Source of the DNA: JBLHOS01 sp047623825
GTDB lineage: Bacteria; Pseudomonadota; Alphaproteobacteria; Rhodobacterales; Rhodobacteraceae
Length of the DNA stretch: 16,074 nucleotides
Assembly: GCA_047623825.1 (NCBI GenBank)
Contig: JBLHOS010000068.1
Coordinates: 1 to 16,074, forward strand
Reading direction: 5' to 3'
Every line of letters begins with the position of its first letter. Position 1 is the stretch's first letter. Made by a program: the position numbers and the translations under genes. This document shows, piece by piece, positions 7,534 through 14,623 of this stretch. Below the pieces are notes generated by a model. That model made no database searches, had not been told where the DNA came from, and saw nothing but the letters and a program-made list of their open reading frames with translations.

Positions 7534-8453
7534 TGTTTATCGACCCCCACGCCCATATGATCAGCCGCACAACGGATGACTATGAGGCGATGGCCGCAGC
7601 AGGCGTTGTAGCACTGATCGAACCCGCCTTTTGGCTGGGACAGCCGCGCACCTATGTCGGGACATACGTCGATTATCTTTCAAGCATCGTCGGCTGGGAA
7701 CGCTTCCGCGCCAGCCAGTTTGGCATTCGGCATTACTGCACGGTAGGGTTGAACTCCAAGGAAGCTAATAACGAGGAATTGGCAGAAGGCGTCATGGAGT
7801 GGCTCCCCCGTTTTGCGCTTAAAGAGGGCGTCGTGGCGATCGGTGAAATTGGGTATGATGAACAAACGCCGCTGGAGGACAAATATTTCCGCCTACAACT
7901 TGCGCTTTCCAAGGAGCTGAACCTGCCCGTGATGGTCCACACGCCCCACCGTGACAAGAAACGTGGCACTTCGCGGTCGATGGATGTTTGCGAGGAAATG
8001 GGTGTCGATCCGTGCATGGTGATCATCGATCACAACAACGAAGAGACCGTGGCCGAGACGTTGCAACGAGGCTATTGGGCCGGCTTTACAATCTATCCCT
8101 CGACCAAAATGGGCAATGCGCGGATGGTTGAACTGCTCAAGCAGTATGGTGGCGAGCGGATCATCGTAGACAGTGCCTGCGACTGGGGAATCTCTGATTG
8201 CCTGGGTGTGGCGAAAACTGCGAAGCTGGCACTCGACAGCGGCATTCCTGCCGAGACCGTGCGAAAAGTCTGTTATCAAAATGCGCTAGATGCCTACGGC
8301 CAGTCTGGGCAGATGAATGAAGCAGACTGGCTGAATCCCGCACCCATCGACCAACGCACCTTGTTTGAAGGCAACTCGATCCTGCGCGGTGGACGCGAGC
8401 CGAAAATCGAAGCTCCAGGTGAGCGCCGTGCCGGACGGTTGCTCATCGAATAG
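7530..8453 (+). CDS. eboB: EboB, TatD-type metal-dependent hydrolase
   Basis: A 307-residue amidohydrolase-fold TIM barrel of the TatD type, EboB branch. The metal ligands can be followed along the chain: DPHAHM (5-10) gives His7 and His9; GEIGYDE (105-111) gives Glu106; MVHTPH (135-140) gives His137; IIDHNN (165-170) gives His168; and VDSACDWG (213-220) gives Asp214. All are present, so it should be an active hydrolase or phosphoesterase. A strong ribosome site, AAGGAGG at 7516-7522, precedes the ATG at 7530, which overlaps the eboA stop; a second ATG at 7533 is equally possible and would remove one Met. The C-terminal 45 residues extend beyond the barrel, as I expect for EboB. The substrate is unknown. 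Confidence 0.92.
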   Translation: MMFIDPHAHMISRTTDDYEAMAAAGVVALIEPAFWLGQPRTYVGTYVDYLSSIVGWERFRASQFGIRHYCTVGLNSKEANNEELAEGVMEWLPRFALKEGVVAIGEIGYDEQTPLEDKYFRLQLALSKELNLPVMVHTPHRDKKRGTSRSMDVCEEMGVDPCMVIIDHNNEETVAETLQRGYWAGFTIYPSTKMGNARMVELLKQYGGERIIVDSACDWGISDCLGVAKTAKLALDSGIPAETVRKVCYQNALDAYGQSGQMNEADWLNPAPIDQRTLFEGNSILRGGREPKIEAPGERRAGRLLIE

Positions 8454-8454
8454 C

Positions 8455-9090
8455 ATGCTACGCCTGTTGCTCATCGCCATCGTTTTGATCGCCATCAGTG
8501 TCGTGACTTTCCTGATATGGGGGGGGCAGATCGAAGAAGACATGTCGCAACTGGGAGTCGCGGGCTGGATGCAGAGCTTTGGAGTCTGGGCCTGGGTGGT
8601 AGGTATTGGGCTGATTGCCGCAGACATCGTCCTGCCAGTCCCCTCGACCGCCGTTATGGGCGCATTGGGGATCATCTATGGTCCACTGGTTGGCGGGATG
8701 ATTTCAGCCTCGGGATCGGTGATCTCCGGTCTCTTGGGCTACGGTGTCTGTCGCCTGATCGGACCCAAAACAGCAGAACGGTTGGCCGGCACGGAAGGCC
8801 TTAGACGTGCCCGAACCTTGTTTGACCGCTGGGGTGGATGGCTGGTGGCCGGGTCGCGCTGGCTGCCCATTCTGCCCGAGACCATTTCATTTCTAGCGGG
8901 CCTTACCAGCATGCGATTCACCCACTATCTCGGGGCACTGGTCAGCGGTGCGGTCCCTTTGGGGCTCACCTTTGCCACTGCGGGTCATCTGGGTGCCGAT
9001 AACGCCCTTCTGACGCTGGTGATCTGCGCGGTCGCACCGCTGGTCCTGTGGCTTGCCGCGCGCCGCTTCCTTAACTGGCAGGCGACATAG
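8455..9090 (+). CDS. DedA/TVP38-type (VTT domain) membrane protein
   Basis: A 211-residue inner-membrane protein of the VTT/DedA (SNARE-associated) family, which includes lipid flippases, scramblases and proton-coupled transport proteins. An N-terminal helix (about 4-22) is followed by the VTT core: DIVLPVPSTAVM (57-68), GALGIIYGPLVGGMISASGS (69-88) and, after a polar stretch, RWGGWLVAGSRWLPILPE (125-142) with the conserved Gly-x-Arg-x-x-P-x-x-P type loop, then two more helices. The ATG at 8455 comes one base after the eboB stop and lacks a ribosome site of its own, so it is coupled to eboB; an in-frame upstream ATG (8365) would lie inside eboB. Position at the end of eboA-eboB suggests membrane passage of the Ebo product or of an isoprenoid carrier. 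Confidence 0.85.
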   Translation: MLRLLLIAIVLIAISVVTFLIWGGQIEEDMSQLGVAGWMQSFGVWAWVVGIGLIAADIVLPVPSTAVMGALGIIYGPLVGGMISASGSVISGLLGYGVCRLIGPKTAERLAGTEGLRRARTLFDRWGGWLVAGSRWLPILPETISFLAGLTSMRFTHYLGALVSGAVPLGLTFATAGHLGADNALLTLVICAVAPLVLWLAARRFLNWQAT

Positions 9091-9102
9091 CGGGCCTGCG
9101 TC

Positions 9103-9840
9103 TCACGGGGCGAACCCCTGGCTTTTCACGTAGGCCACGACCTGACGAACTTCGTCGATCGAATAGACCTCGTTCCACGCTGGCATCTTCTTGAAACCTG
9201 CGTAGACGCGCTTGAACACGAAGGTGGGCTTGTATTTCGCGGGCTTCAGTTTCGGGGCCTTGCCGGGATAGGCCTTGTACCCATGACAATGGGTGCACTG
9301 GGTGAACCAGATTTCCTTGCCTGCCGCGATATTGGCAGGATCATCCAGAAATGCAGTTTCAAAAACCTGATCTTTCACGATCTCCTCGATGGAGCGGGCT
9401 TCTGTCGGGCCTTCCGGAACAGCGGCAGCAGTCCCTTTACCTCCAGCGGATTTCAGAAAGGCTACGGCATCTACCCGGTCCTCGGGCTTGCCAAGCTTGA
9501 ACGACATGGCTGAGCGCGCCGTCTTGTCATCGAGATATGTGCGGAGGTATTGCGTCGGATCTTCCAGATAGGCAGCAATTTGCTCATCGGTCCAGACCAG
9601 GCCCTTTTTGCCAGCCTCCACCATGCTGGCGCTGTACTTGAAACCCTCCGACACGCCGGCAGCGCGTCCGACAATATCAGTCAAAGCCGGTCCAACCTTA
9701 TTAACTGCATCCGGACCAATCTGGTGGCAGCCCTTACATTTTTTGAACACTGCCTCGCCAGCATCAATGTTCTGCGCCCAACCGGCACTCATATAAAATA
9801 TCATACCAATCGCTGCAGTCAGTGTCGCAAATTTAAACAT
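9103..9840 (-). CDS. Exported diheme cytochrome c
   Basis: A 245-residue periplasmic cytochrome with two heme-c domains. The signal peptide (MFKFATLTAAIGMIFYMSAG, cleaved near WAQ-N) is followed by domain 1, resembling cytochrome c2, with CKGCH at 35-39, KVGPALTDIVGR just after, and likely distal ligand Met112 in SAMSF. A linker rich in Ala, Gly and Pro leads to domain 2 with CTHCH at 182-186 and Met219 (KKMPAW) as likely ligand. The ATG at 9840 is preferred to an in-frame TTG at 9858. It is the second gene of the minus-strand operon behind the PQQ dehydrogenase at 9934-11247 and is most likely its electron acceptor, passing electrons to a terminal oxidase. It could also serve the dehydrogenase inside the ebo locus. 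It converges on the VTT protein gene with a 12-bp gap. Confidence 0.9.
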   Translation of the reverse strand: MFKFATLTAAIGMIFYMSAGWAQNIDAGEAVFKKCKGCHQIGPDAVNKVGPALTDIVGRAAGVSEGFKYSASMVEAGKKGLVWTDEQIAAYLEDPTQYLRTYLDDKTARSAMSFKLGKPEDRVDAVAFLKSAGGKGTAAAVPEGPTEARSIEEIVKDQVFETAFLDDPANIAAGKEIWFTQCTHCHGYKAYPGKAPKLKPAKYKPTFVFKRVYAGFKKMPAWNEVYSIDEVRQVVAYVKSQGFAP

Positions 9841-9884
9841 CGTATTTCTGTCTTTCAAAGAGGCCTTGGGCCGGATCTATGAAA

Positions 9885-9914
9885 GACGCCACAGGTGATT
9901 ACAGCTGCGGCGTC
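9885..9914 (-). terminator. Stem-loop between PQQ dehydrogenase and cytochrome c genes
   Basis: On the minus strand GACGCCGCAG (9914-9905) can pair with CTGTGGCGTC (9894-9885) to give a 10-bp stem with one G-U pair and a 10-base loop; it is a perfect stem only in the sense-strand RNA. It begins 20 bases after the dehydrogenase stop and is followed by only three U. It looks like an intra-operon attenuator or processing/stabilising hairpin that would set the ratio of the two products, not a full terminator. Confidence 0.45.
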
Positions 9915-9933
9915 CCTCTGTCATTCTATCGGA

Positions 9934-11247
9934 TCAGTTTGCCGGTTTGATGTGATAAATCGTATCCAGCGATCCGTTAGGACCTGTTGTGATCGAGGTC
10001 AGCGCATAGACTTCACCCTCAGCATCCTGGGCAAAGGCCAGAATGTAAGGCGTTTTGCCCTCCATGTTGGTGATATTGGCATTTTCCATCGACCAGGTGC
10101 CATCTGCGGCTTCTGTCCCGATGAAGATCTGGCCGTCCATCTCAGCAAAACCTTTGGACCAGTCGCCAAAGATGTATTTGCCGTTCCAAGCCTCGTTAGA
10201 CCCACGATAGACGTAACCGCCAGTATTCGAGATGCCCATACAGCCATCTGGCTGCGCAGTGCAGTTCTTGTACTCTAGGATTGGGTCAATCATGCCTTCA
10301 GATTCGCAAGACGCCGGGTGGCTGTCTGGCGCTTGGTAATCAAAGCAATGGGTCGCTTCCTTGACGCGCCAGCCATAGTTGCCGCCTGCGGTGATGATGT
10401 CGATCTCTTCAAAGCTGTTTTGCTGCACATCGCCACAGAAGAGGCGGCCATCGTCCATATCAAACGAACAGCGCCATGGGTTGCGCATGCCGTAGGCATA
10501 GATCTCAGGCGCTGCTTCGTCGTTGTCTACAAAGGGGTTGTCAGCAGGAATGGCATAATTATTGTCGCCATCTGTGCTGTTCACGTCGATCCGCAGAATC
10601 TTGCCGTGCTGAACTGTCAGGTCCTGGCCGTTTCCTTCGGTTACATTGTGACCAATGCCCCAGTCGTTGGCATAGCCGCCATCACCTGTCGAGATGTACA
10701 ACATCCCGTCCGGACCAAAGGAGATCCAGTGACCGTTATGGTTGAACTGTGGCCAGTTCATCGAATGAATAATGCGGCCCGAGTTCGGGTTTGCAATGTT
10801 GGGGTCGTCGGTGGACATCGTGTATTCTTCAACAACGTTGGTGTGATCCCACCAGAACAACTGCCCCAAGTCGCCCTGCGTGTCGATATTGGTGGAATAG
10901 GCAACATAGAACTTGCCGTTGGTCGCGAAATCAGGGTGGAATGTCAGACCAAGCAGACCGCGCTCGTCAAAGTCGTGAAACTGGCTAACAATCTTGCCGC
11001 GGATGTCCAGAACCGGTTGTGGAGATAGATTTCCTTCGGCGTCGATCATTCGGACACGGCCGAACTGCTCAATCACAAACTTTCGATCATCTCCTTGAGG
11101 TTGTACCATCGCAAGCGGCGTATTTATGCCTGTCACATATGGAACCAGTTCAATATCAAGAGCTTGGGCGGCCGTTACGGCACCCATCGTCAAACAGGTC
11201 GACATCGCCAAACCCATCCAAACAGACTTACTCATTTTCATTTTCAT
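9934..11247 (-). CDS. PQQ-dependent sugar (aldose) dehydrogenase, exported, second copy
   Basis: A 437-residue glucose/sorbosone dehydrogenase family protein, paralogous to but clearly divergent from the one at 5339-6652. A signal peptide ends at AQA (27-29). Motifs: ERGLLGLTFHPDF (95-107); FNHNGHWISFGPDG (168-181) with likely catalytic His170; YISTGDGGYA (184-193); YGMRNPWRCSFD (252-263); GGNYGWRVKEATHC (288-301). It is acidic and carries several Asp/Asn-rich loops (for example NSTDGDNNYA, 223-232) suited to Ca binding or to salt-exposed surfaces, as in marine periplasmic proteins. AGGGAG lies seven bases before the ATG at 11247; the start has three Met in five codons, the first with the best spacing. 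It is followed by the diheme cytochrome gene. The sugar substrate cannot be told from sequence. Confidence 0.92.
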   Translation of the reverse strand: MKMKMSKSVWMGLAMSTCLTMGAVTAAQALDIELVPYVTGINTPLAMVQPQGDDRKFVIEQFGRVRMIDAEGNLSPQPVLDIRGKIVSQFHDFDERGLLGLTFHPDFATNGKFYVAYSTNIDTQGDLGQLFWWDHTNVVEEYTMSTDDPNIANPNSGRIIHSMNWPQFNHNGHWISFGPDGMLYISTGDGGYANDWGIGHNVTEGNGQDLTVQHGKILRIDVNSTDGDNNYAIPADNPFVDNDEAAPEIYAYGMRNPWRCSFDMDDGRLFCGDVQQNSFEEIDIITAGGNYGWRVKEATHCFDYQAPDSHPASCESEGMIDPILEYKNCTAQPDGCMGISNTGGYVYRGSNEAWNGKYIFGDWSKGFAEMDGQIFIGTEAADGTWSMENANITNMEGKTPYILAFAQDAEGEVYALTSITTGPNGSLDTIYHIKPAN

Positions 11248-11314
11248 TTTCTCTCTCCCTAGGCTTCACATTTTTTTTCGTTTGCCCAGTCTATCGTTTC
11301 CTTCGTATCTGACT

Positions 11315-11334
11315 ATTTGTTTTTGAAAACAAAT
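11315..11334. promoter_or_regulatory. Perfect 20-bp palindrome, candidate operator upstream of second PQQ dehydrogenase
   Basis: ATTTGTTTT (11315-11323) and AAAACAAAT (11326-11334) form a perfect inverted repeat around two bases, about 70 bp ahead of the dehydrogenase start codon. The TTGT...ACAA core resembles operators of GntR-family regulators, and a FadR-type regulator gene lies 1.8 kb away beyond an IS1380 remnant. A TTGTTT hexamer within it could serve as a -35 element for minus-strand transcription, in which case binding here would repress. Confidence 0.5.
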
Positions 11335-11673
11335 TAATCGTCCGGTGATCTTCGCATCACAATGTGACGGAAACGGTCAAATCAGTCTGTCAGTCATACT
11401 GGTCGCATTGTCCAGTTTCAGGGAGGTCAGCCTCGTTTGCGCCGGACCAAACCGACATTCCCCAAGTGGTCTGTCGTTTGAGGGCATATTTGACTGACGC
11501 TGTCCAAGGTTCACGTGTTTTTCGTGCCGGATGGCTGCTGCTGTCGCTCCGCTGCCCGGCTTTGGGCGGCGCCAACGAAGCGGTGGTGTCAGACTCGGGC
11601 CCCAGAGGGCGCTTTTCAGCACTTGAGGCAGACCTGTCGAGCCGGTTTTGTTCAGTTTCGGCATGGTTGGCGG
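11335..11673. other. Non-coding stretch: IS1380 downstream remnant
   Basis: No supportable gene. The right portion continues the reading frame environment just past the IS1380 transposase stop and is probably the element's 3' tail and end; several overlapping open frames here have no recognisable protein character. I could not find the terminal inverted repeat, so the left border of the element is only placed between about 11,340 and 11,670. Confidence 0.45.
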
Positions 11674-13068
11674 TCAGGAGCATATCGGAATCGCCCGCAG
11701 CCTGCGGATCGCGGCCAGGATGGAGTTGACCATCGTAGCGGTGACGGCCACCTCGGCCAGCTGGAAAGTGATGGCACGGGCGTGGCGGATGACGCGGGGC
11801 CTGATCTTGATCAACTTCAGCTGCAGCCTGGTCAGCGACCAGTCTGCCATGGCCTCGGGCAGTTTGATGTAGCGCACGAAGGTCGCGAGGTTGTAGGCCA
11901 GCGCGTGCAGCTGCAACCGCACCTAGTTGTCGCGGAACCGCTTGCAATACAGCCGCGTCCAGCGAAAGGCATACTTTCCTTCGTTGATGCGAGGCCTGGC
12001 AGCGTATGCTTGCATGCGAGAGCAGGTGCTGCTCGGCCGTGCCACGCTGATTTTAAAGCCGCACGATCCAGTCCGGATCCATCGGCAGGTTCGTGACGAT
12101 GAAGCCGACCTTGGGGAACGGCTCGCCCGGGAAGAGTGTCCGATCTTGGCGATAACACGCCGCTCCTTGTCCCGAGATGCCGCCTGATACTCGAAACCGA
12201 CGAAGAACCGTTTGACCTTGGTCATCGAAGGCCGCCCCACGGGCCGCGTCAGCCGATGCGCGATCTTCTCGCGCAGGACGTTGTTGGCGGGCAGCCGGTT
12301 GGCACAGAAATAGTCCGCCTCTTCCAGTCGCCCATAGAGTGCAGGGATCGTATAGGCGGCATCCGCGCGAAAGAAGCGGCCCCCAAGGTTGCGTTCAACA
12401 TAGCTTGCGATGACCGGGTCGAGAGCCTCTCGCTAGCCGTCAGCGCTGTGAACGTTGCCATTGCGCAGGGCGCAGCGTTCCAGCATGCCGAACTGGTTGA
12501 AGAAGAAGTTCGGGTGATAGCAATAGCGGTCGAAATGCCCCCTCCATGCGGAGCCTTCCTGATCGCCATGGGTCGGCCTGGCCGAGCTGTCCATGTCTAG
12601 CATGATGTACTTCAGCCCCTGGCGGTTGTGGAACCGGTCGATCCATTGACCGTTCAAATCGGCCAGCGCCTCCCTGTTCTCGGGCAAGGCCAGCGTCTCG
12701 GTCTCGAACCGCCCCATCTGCGTTGCTGAGGCCGCATGCCCATCGACAGCACGGCCACCTACGACCTGGCGCATGACCGGATCGAGGGCCAGCCGGTCGT
12801 CGTCGTTGATATACTCGTATCCGGCCAGACGACCGAACACCAATTGCCGGAACAGTCCATCGAGTCGATGGACGGAGTTCTTGACTTTGTGGGTGTCGCG
12901 CAGTGCCACTGACGCCAGATCGGATTGCCTGAGCGCGTCATCCAACTCGCGCATTACTAAGAGACCGCCGTCGGAACTGAGCTGGGTGCCGCGAAATTCC
13001 AACCGCACGCGAGGGTCGAAATCTACCCGATCGGCCCGCTGTAAGCCCGCACCCTCTGGGTGATCCAT
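11674..13068 (-). pseudogene. IS1380-family transposase, degenerate
   Basis: The DDE transposase of an IS1380-type element, readable across its full length but broken many times. The N-terminal part (13068-12433) carries LEFRGTQLSSDGGLLVMREL, LDGLFRQLVFGRLAGYEY, GRFETETLALPENREALADL, ADLNGQWIDRFHNRQGLKY and FNQFGMLERCALRNGNVHSA. It stops at a TAG (12435-12433) where a Trp is expected after SADG. The same frame then continues (FFRADAAY, LPANNVLREKIAHRLTRPVG, EYQAASRDKERRVIAKI) until a frameshift near 12,140. A second frame carries PFPKVGFIVTNLPMDPDWIV up to a TAA at 12055-12053. Another shift near 12,000 restores INEGKYAFRWTRL, followed by a TAG at 11925-11923 and the tail VRLQLHALAYNLATF to RAIPICS. 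It cannot encode an active enzyme. It separates the PQQ dehydrogenase operon from the GntR regulator. Confidence 0.88.
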
Positions 13069-13101
13069 GAAGCACGCATCTCTTAGCCATCAACACCATG
13101 A

Positions 13102-13113
13102 TTCATATATGAA
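13102..13113. repeat. 12-bp palindrome TTCATATATGAA
   Basis: A perfect AT-rich palindrome in the 76-bp gap between the GntR gene and the IS1380 remnant. It could be a regulator site or belong to the IS end; it has no U tract and makes a poor terminator. Confidence 0.3.
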
Positions 13114-13144
13114 ATATAACAGTCGAGACAGCGAAATCAGCGGA

Positions 13145-13858
13145 TTACTTGGGGAATGTGGGTCCAAATATCCGCGACCCTCCGTTTTTGATGTGCAAAC
13201 GCATAACAGACTGCGCCTTTTGGGGGTCGTTCTGCGAAATCGCTTCGATGATTTTGAGGTGTTCGATCCGAGACAAGTTGAAGTGATCTCTCTGGGCGCC
13301 ACGGGTCAGCCTTTTGGAAATGTTCATTGCAAAAATGATGTGAGGGCGCAAAGTGTTCATGATCGAGACGAAAAAGGTATTTTGGGAAAACTCAGCAAGC
13401 GTCATGTGAAAGTGCACATCGCGGGCGCACCGCTCGTATTCATCACCCTTATCCCCGTTCTCCAGAACCGTGCGTTGATTCTCCAAAAACGCACGAAGCT
13501 CGTTGGTCGAGTTTTGTGCCACAGTGGCTGCAATTGCGGGTTCGATCGCCAAACGGCAGGCGAAGCATTCTTTGAGCGACGGCAACCGAGCGTCTCGGTT
13601 CAGCCGTGCGATGACACCTGGATCAAAGCATGCAACAATCGTGCCCGAGCCCTGACGGGATTGAATCACGCGCTCGTATTTTAACCGCGCAAGCGCAGAG
13701 CGCACCGTTGCGCGTGACACGCCGTAAATACTTGCCAGACTCTGTTCAGTCGGCAACTTGCTTTGCGGTGGATAGTCGCCCATCAAGATCCGTTCAAGAA
13801 TATCGTTGAACAGCCCGTCGGAAATCTGCGCATTATGCCATTCACCGGCATTCGACAT
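13145..13858 (-). CDS. FadR-type (FCD) GntR-family transcriptional regulator
   Basis: A 237-residue regulator with an N-terminal winged helix (about 11-75; core SLASIYGVSRATVRSALARL at 40-59, wing RQGSGTIV at 68-75) and a C-terminal FCD effector domain (about 95-232). The FCD metal site is complete: Asp147 and His151 (RDVHFHMTL), His200 (RIEHL) and His222 (MRLH), which usually means a metal-held carboxylate effector such as a sugar acid or organic acid. That would fit control of sugar dehydrogenases, whose products are aldonic acids. ATG 13858 is chosen over a TTG at 13873. An 8-bp palindrome TTGATCAA lies at 13892-13899, 34 bp upstream, a possible autoregulatory site. The gene faces the same way as the dehydrogenase operon. 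Target genes are inferred from position only. Confidence 0.88.
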   Translation of the reverse strand: MSNAGEWHNAQISDGLFNDILERILMGDYPPQSKLPTEQSLASIYGVSRATVRSALARLKYERVIQSRQGSGTIVACFDPGVIARLNRDARLPSLKECFACRLAIEPAIAATVAQNSTNELRAFLENQRTVLENGDKGDEYERCARDVHFHMTLAEFSQNTFFVSIMNTLRPHIIFAMNISKRLTRGAQRDHFNLSRIEHLKIIEAISQNDPQKAQSVMRLHIKNGGSRIFGPTFPK

Positions 13859-13981
13859 CGAACAATTTCCCAAAGTTACCGTTCAGTATTGTTGATCAAT
13901 CCCACGCGCGCAATATACCCAAGCCCATGGCCTGCGTTCTGATCGGCAATCACTTGCGCAGGCGTCGACTCGCAGCGCGCC

Positions 13982-14284
13982 TTACGGGCAATCAGTGAGG
14001 AACCGGGCGATCTGCGTTTCCGATGCGATTTCCGTAAAGACCACGGCGCATTCCGAATTTTCCGGATAAATTGACTCTCCAAGCTTGAGGACGCGACTGT
14101 CTTCCCCGGCCGCTCTGATCTTGATCGAATATCCCCGTATTTTCAGAACTTCGAATGTAAATTCATTGTTGAGTAAGCTTGCGCTGGCGCGTTCCCGCAC
14201 GACAATCGCGCGCTGTGAGGTGTCAGAACGAGCCACAATTGGTTGAGCAACAAGAATGAAAATAAGCAGCGCACGCTGAAGCAT
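13982..14284 (-). CDS. Small exported protein of unknown function
   Basis: A 100-residue protein that I do not recognise. MLQRALLIFILVAQPIVARS at the N-terminus is a clear signal peptide, and the mature part of about 80 residues is mainly alternating polar/hydrophobic, probably beta-rich, with two cysteines near the C-terminus (SECAVV and the last-but-one residue) that could form a disulfide. ATG 14284 is preceded by GGGGA; the open frame upstream to 14359 lacks a plausible start. The 106 bp between it and the GntR gene, and the 93 bp upstream to the transposase remnant, show nothing clear. With IS debris to one side it may be a surviving gene of the original locus. That it is expressed is not certain. 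Confidence 0.6.
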   Translation of the reverse strand: MLQRALLIFILVAQPIVARSDTSQRAIVVRERASASLLNNEFTFEVLKIRGYSIKIRAAGEDSRVLKLGESIYPENSECAVVFTEIASETQIARFLTDCP

Positions 14285-14377
14285 TTTAGTCAATCCCCTG
14301 GATATTTCTACTTCTCTACCATGATAGATGCGTTTGATGTCGGCAACGGTTTTTGTCAAAGGTGTTGTCCGCCGATT

Positions 14378-14551
14378 TCATGCGGCGTCTCTGATTTCAG
14401 GGACGCTGATTTCATTTTCCGAGTTGAGCCAGACGGGTCCGGCGGGTTGCCAGTTTCGGGTTTTGCCTGACCATCGTTGCGGGTTTTGCGCCCGTGCATT
14501 TGCATAGAGACTGGCACGATTGGCCAGCGTTGCGCGATCATGGTCAGTGTT
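14378..14551 (-). pseudogene. IS3-type transposase (integrase core), C-terminal remnant
   Basis: The last 57 or so residues of an IS3-type OrfB transposase: NRASLYANARAQNPQRWSGK followed by TRNWQPAGPVWLN and a short tail to the stop at 14378. The NPxRW...TRNW...VWLNP pattern is a common end of IS3-family integrase-core proteins. The frame runs without a stop into the IS21 end at about 14551, so the upstream part of the gene was displaced by that insertion. The match is from memory of family endings, not an alignment. Confidence 0.5.
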
Positions 14552-14600
14552 GTAGATTTCTACGCGGAAGTGAGCCGGGTTTTCCATCGAGAAGTGAGCC
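14551..14600. repeat. IS21 terminal repeats, left end
   Basis: Two copies of a GAAGTGAGCC repeat (14567-14576 within GCGGAAGTGAGCC, and 14591-14600 within GAGAAGTGAGCC) spaced 24 bp apart, preceded by TGTAGATTTC at 14551. IS21 elements end in TG and carry multiple internal terminal repeats that bind IstA; this sequence is a typical example of such an end. Confidence 0.65.
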
Positions 14601-14623
14601 ACCTTTAAGTTATGTTTCGGGTG

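Noticed and set aside
10318..11028. Plus-strand open frame opposite the second PQQ dehydrogenase
   Set aside because: Same reasoning: antisense of a gene with clear catalytic motifs and a signal peptide.
639..11268. Shared 10-mer CTAGGCTTCA upstream of the TMEM220-like gene (639-648) and of the second dehydrogenase (11259-11268)
   Set aside because: A single 10-base match in 16 kb is expected by chance many times over; it is not palindromic and its spacing to the two start codons differs.
11390..11947. Minus-strand open frame of 185 codons downstream of IS1380
   Set aside because: It reads the transposase region out of frame and continues into the element's tail; low-complexity Arg/Ala/Gln content.
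13876..14082. Short minus-strand open frame between the regulator and the small exported protein
   Set aside because: It overlaps the exported protein out of frame and has no start signal or family resemblance.
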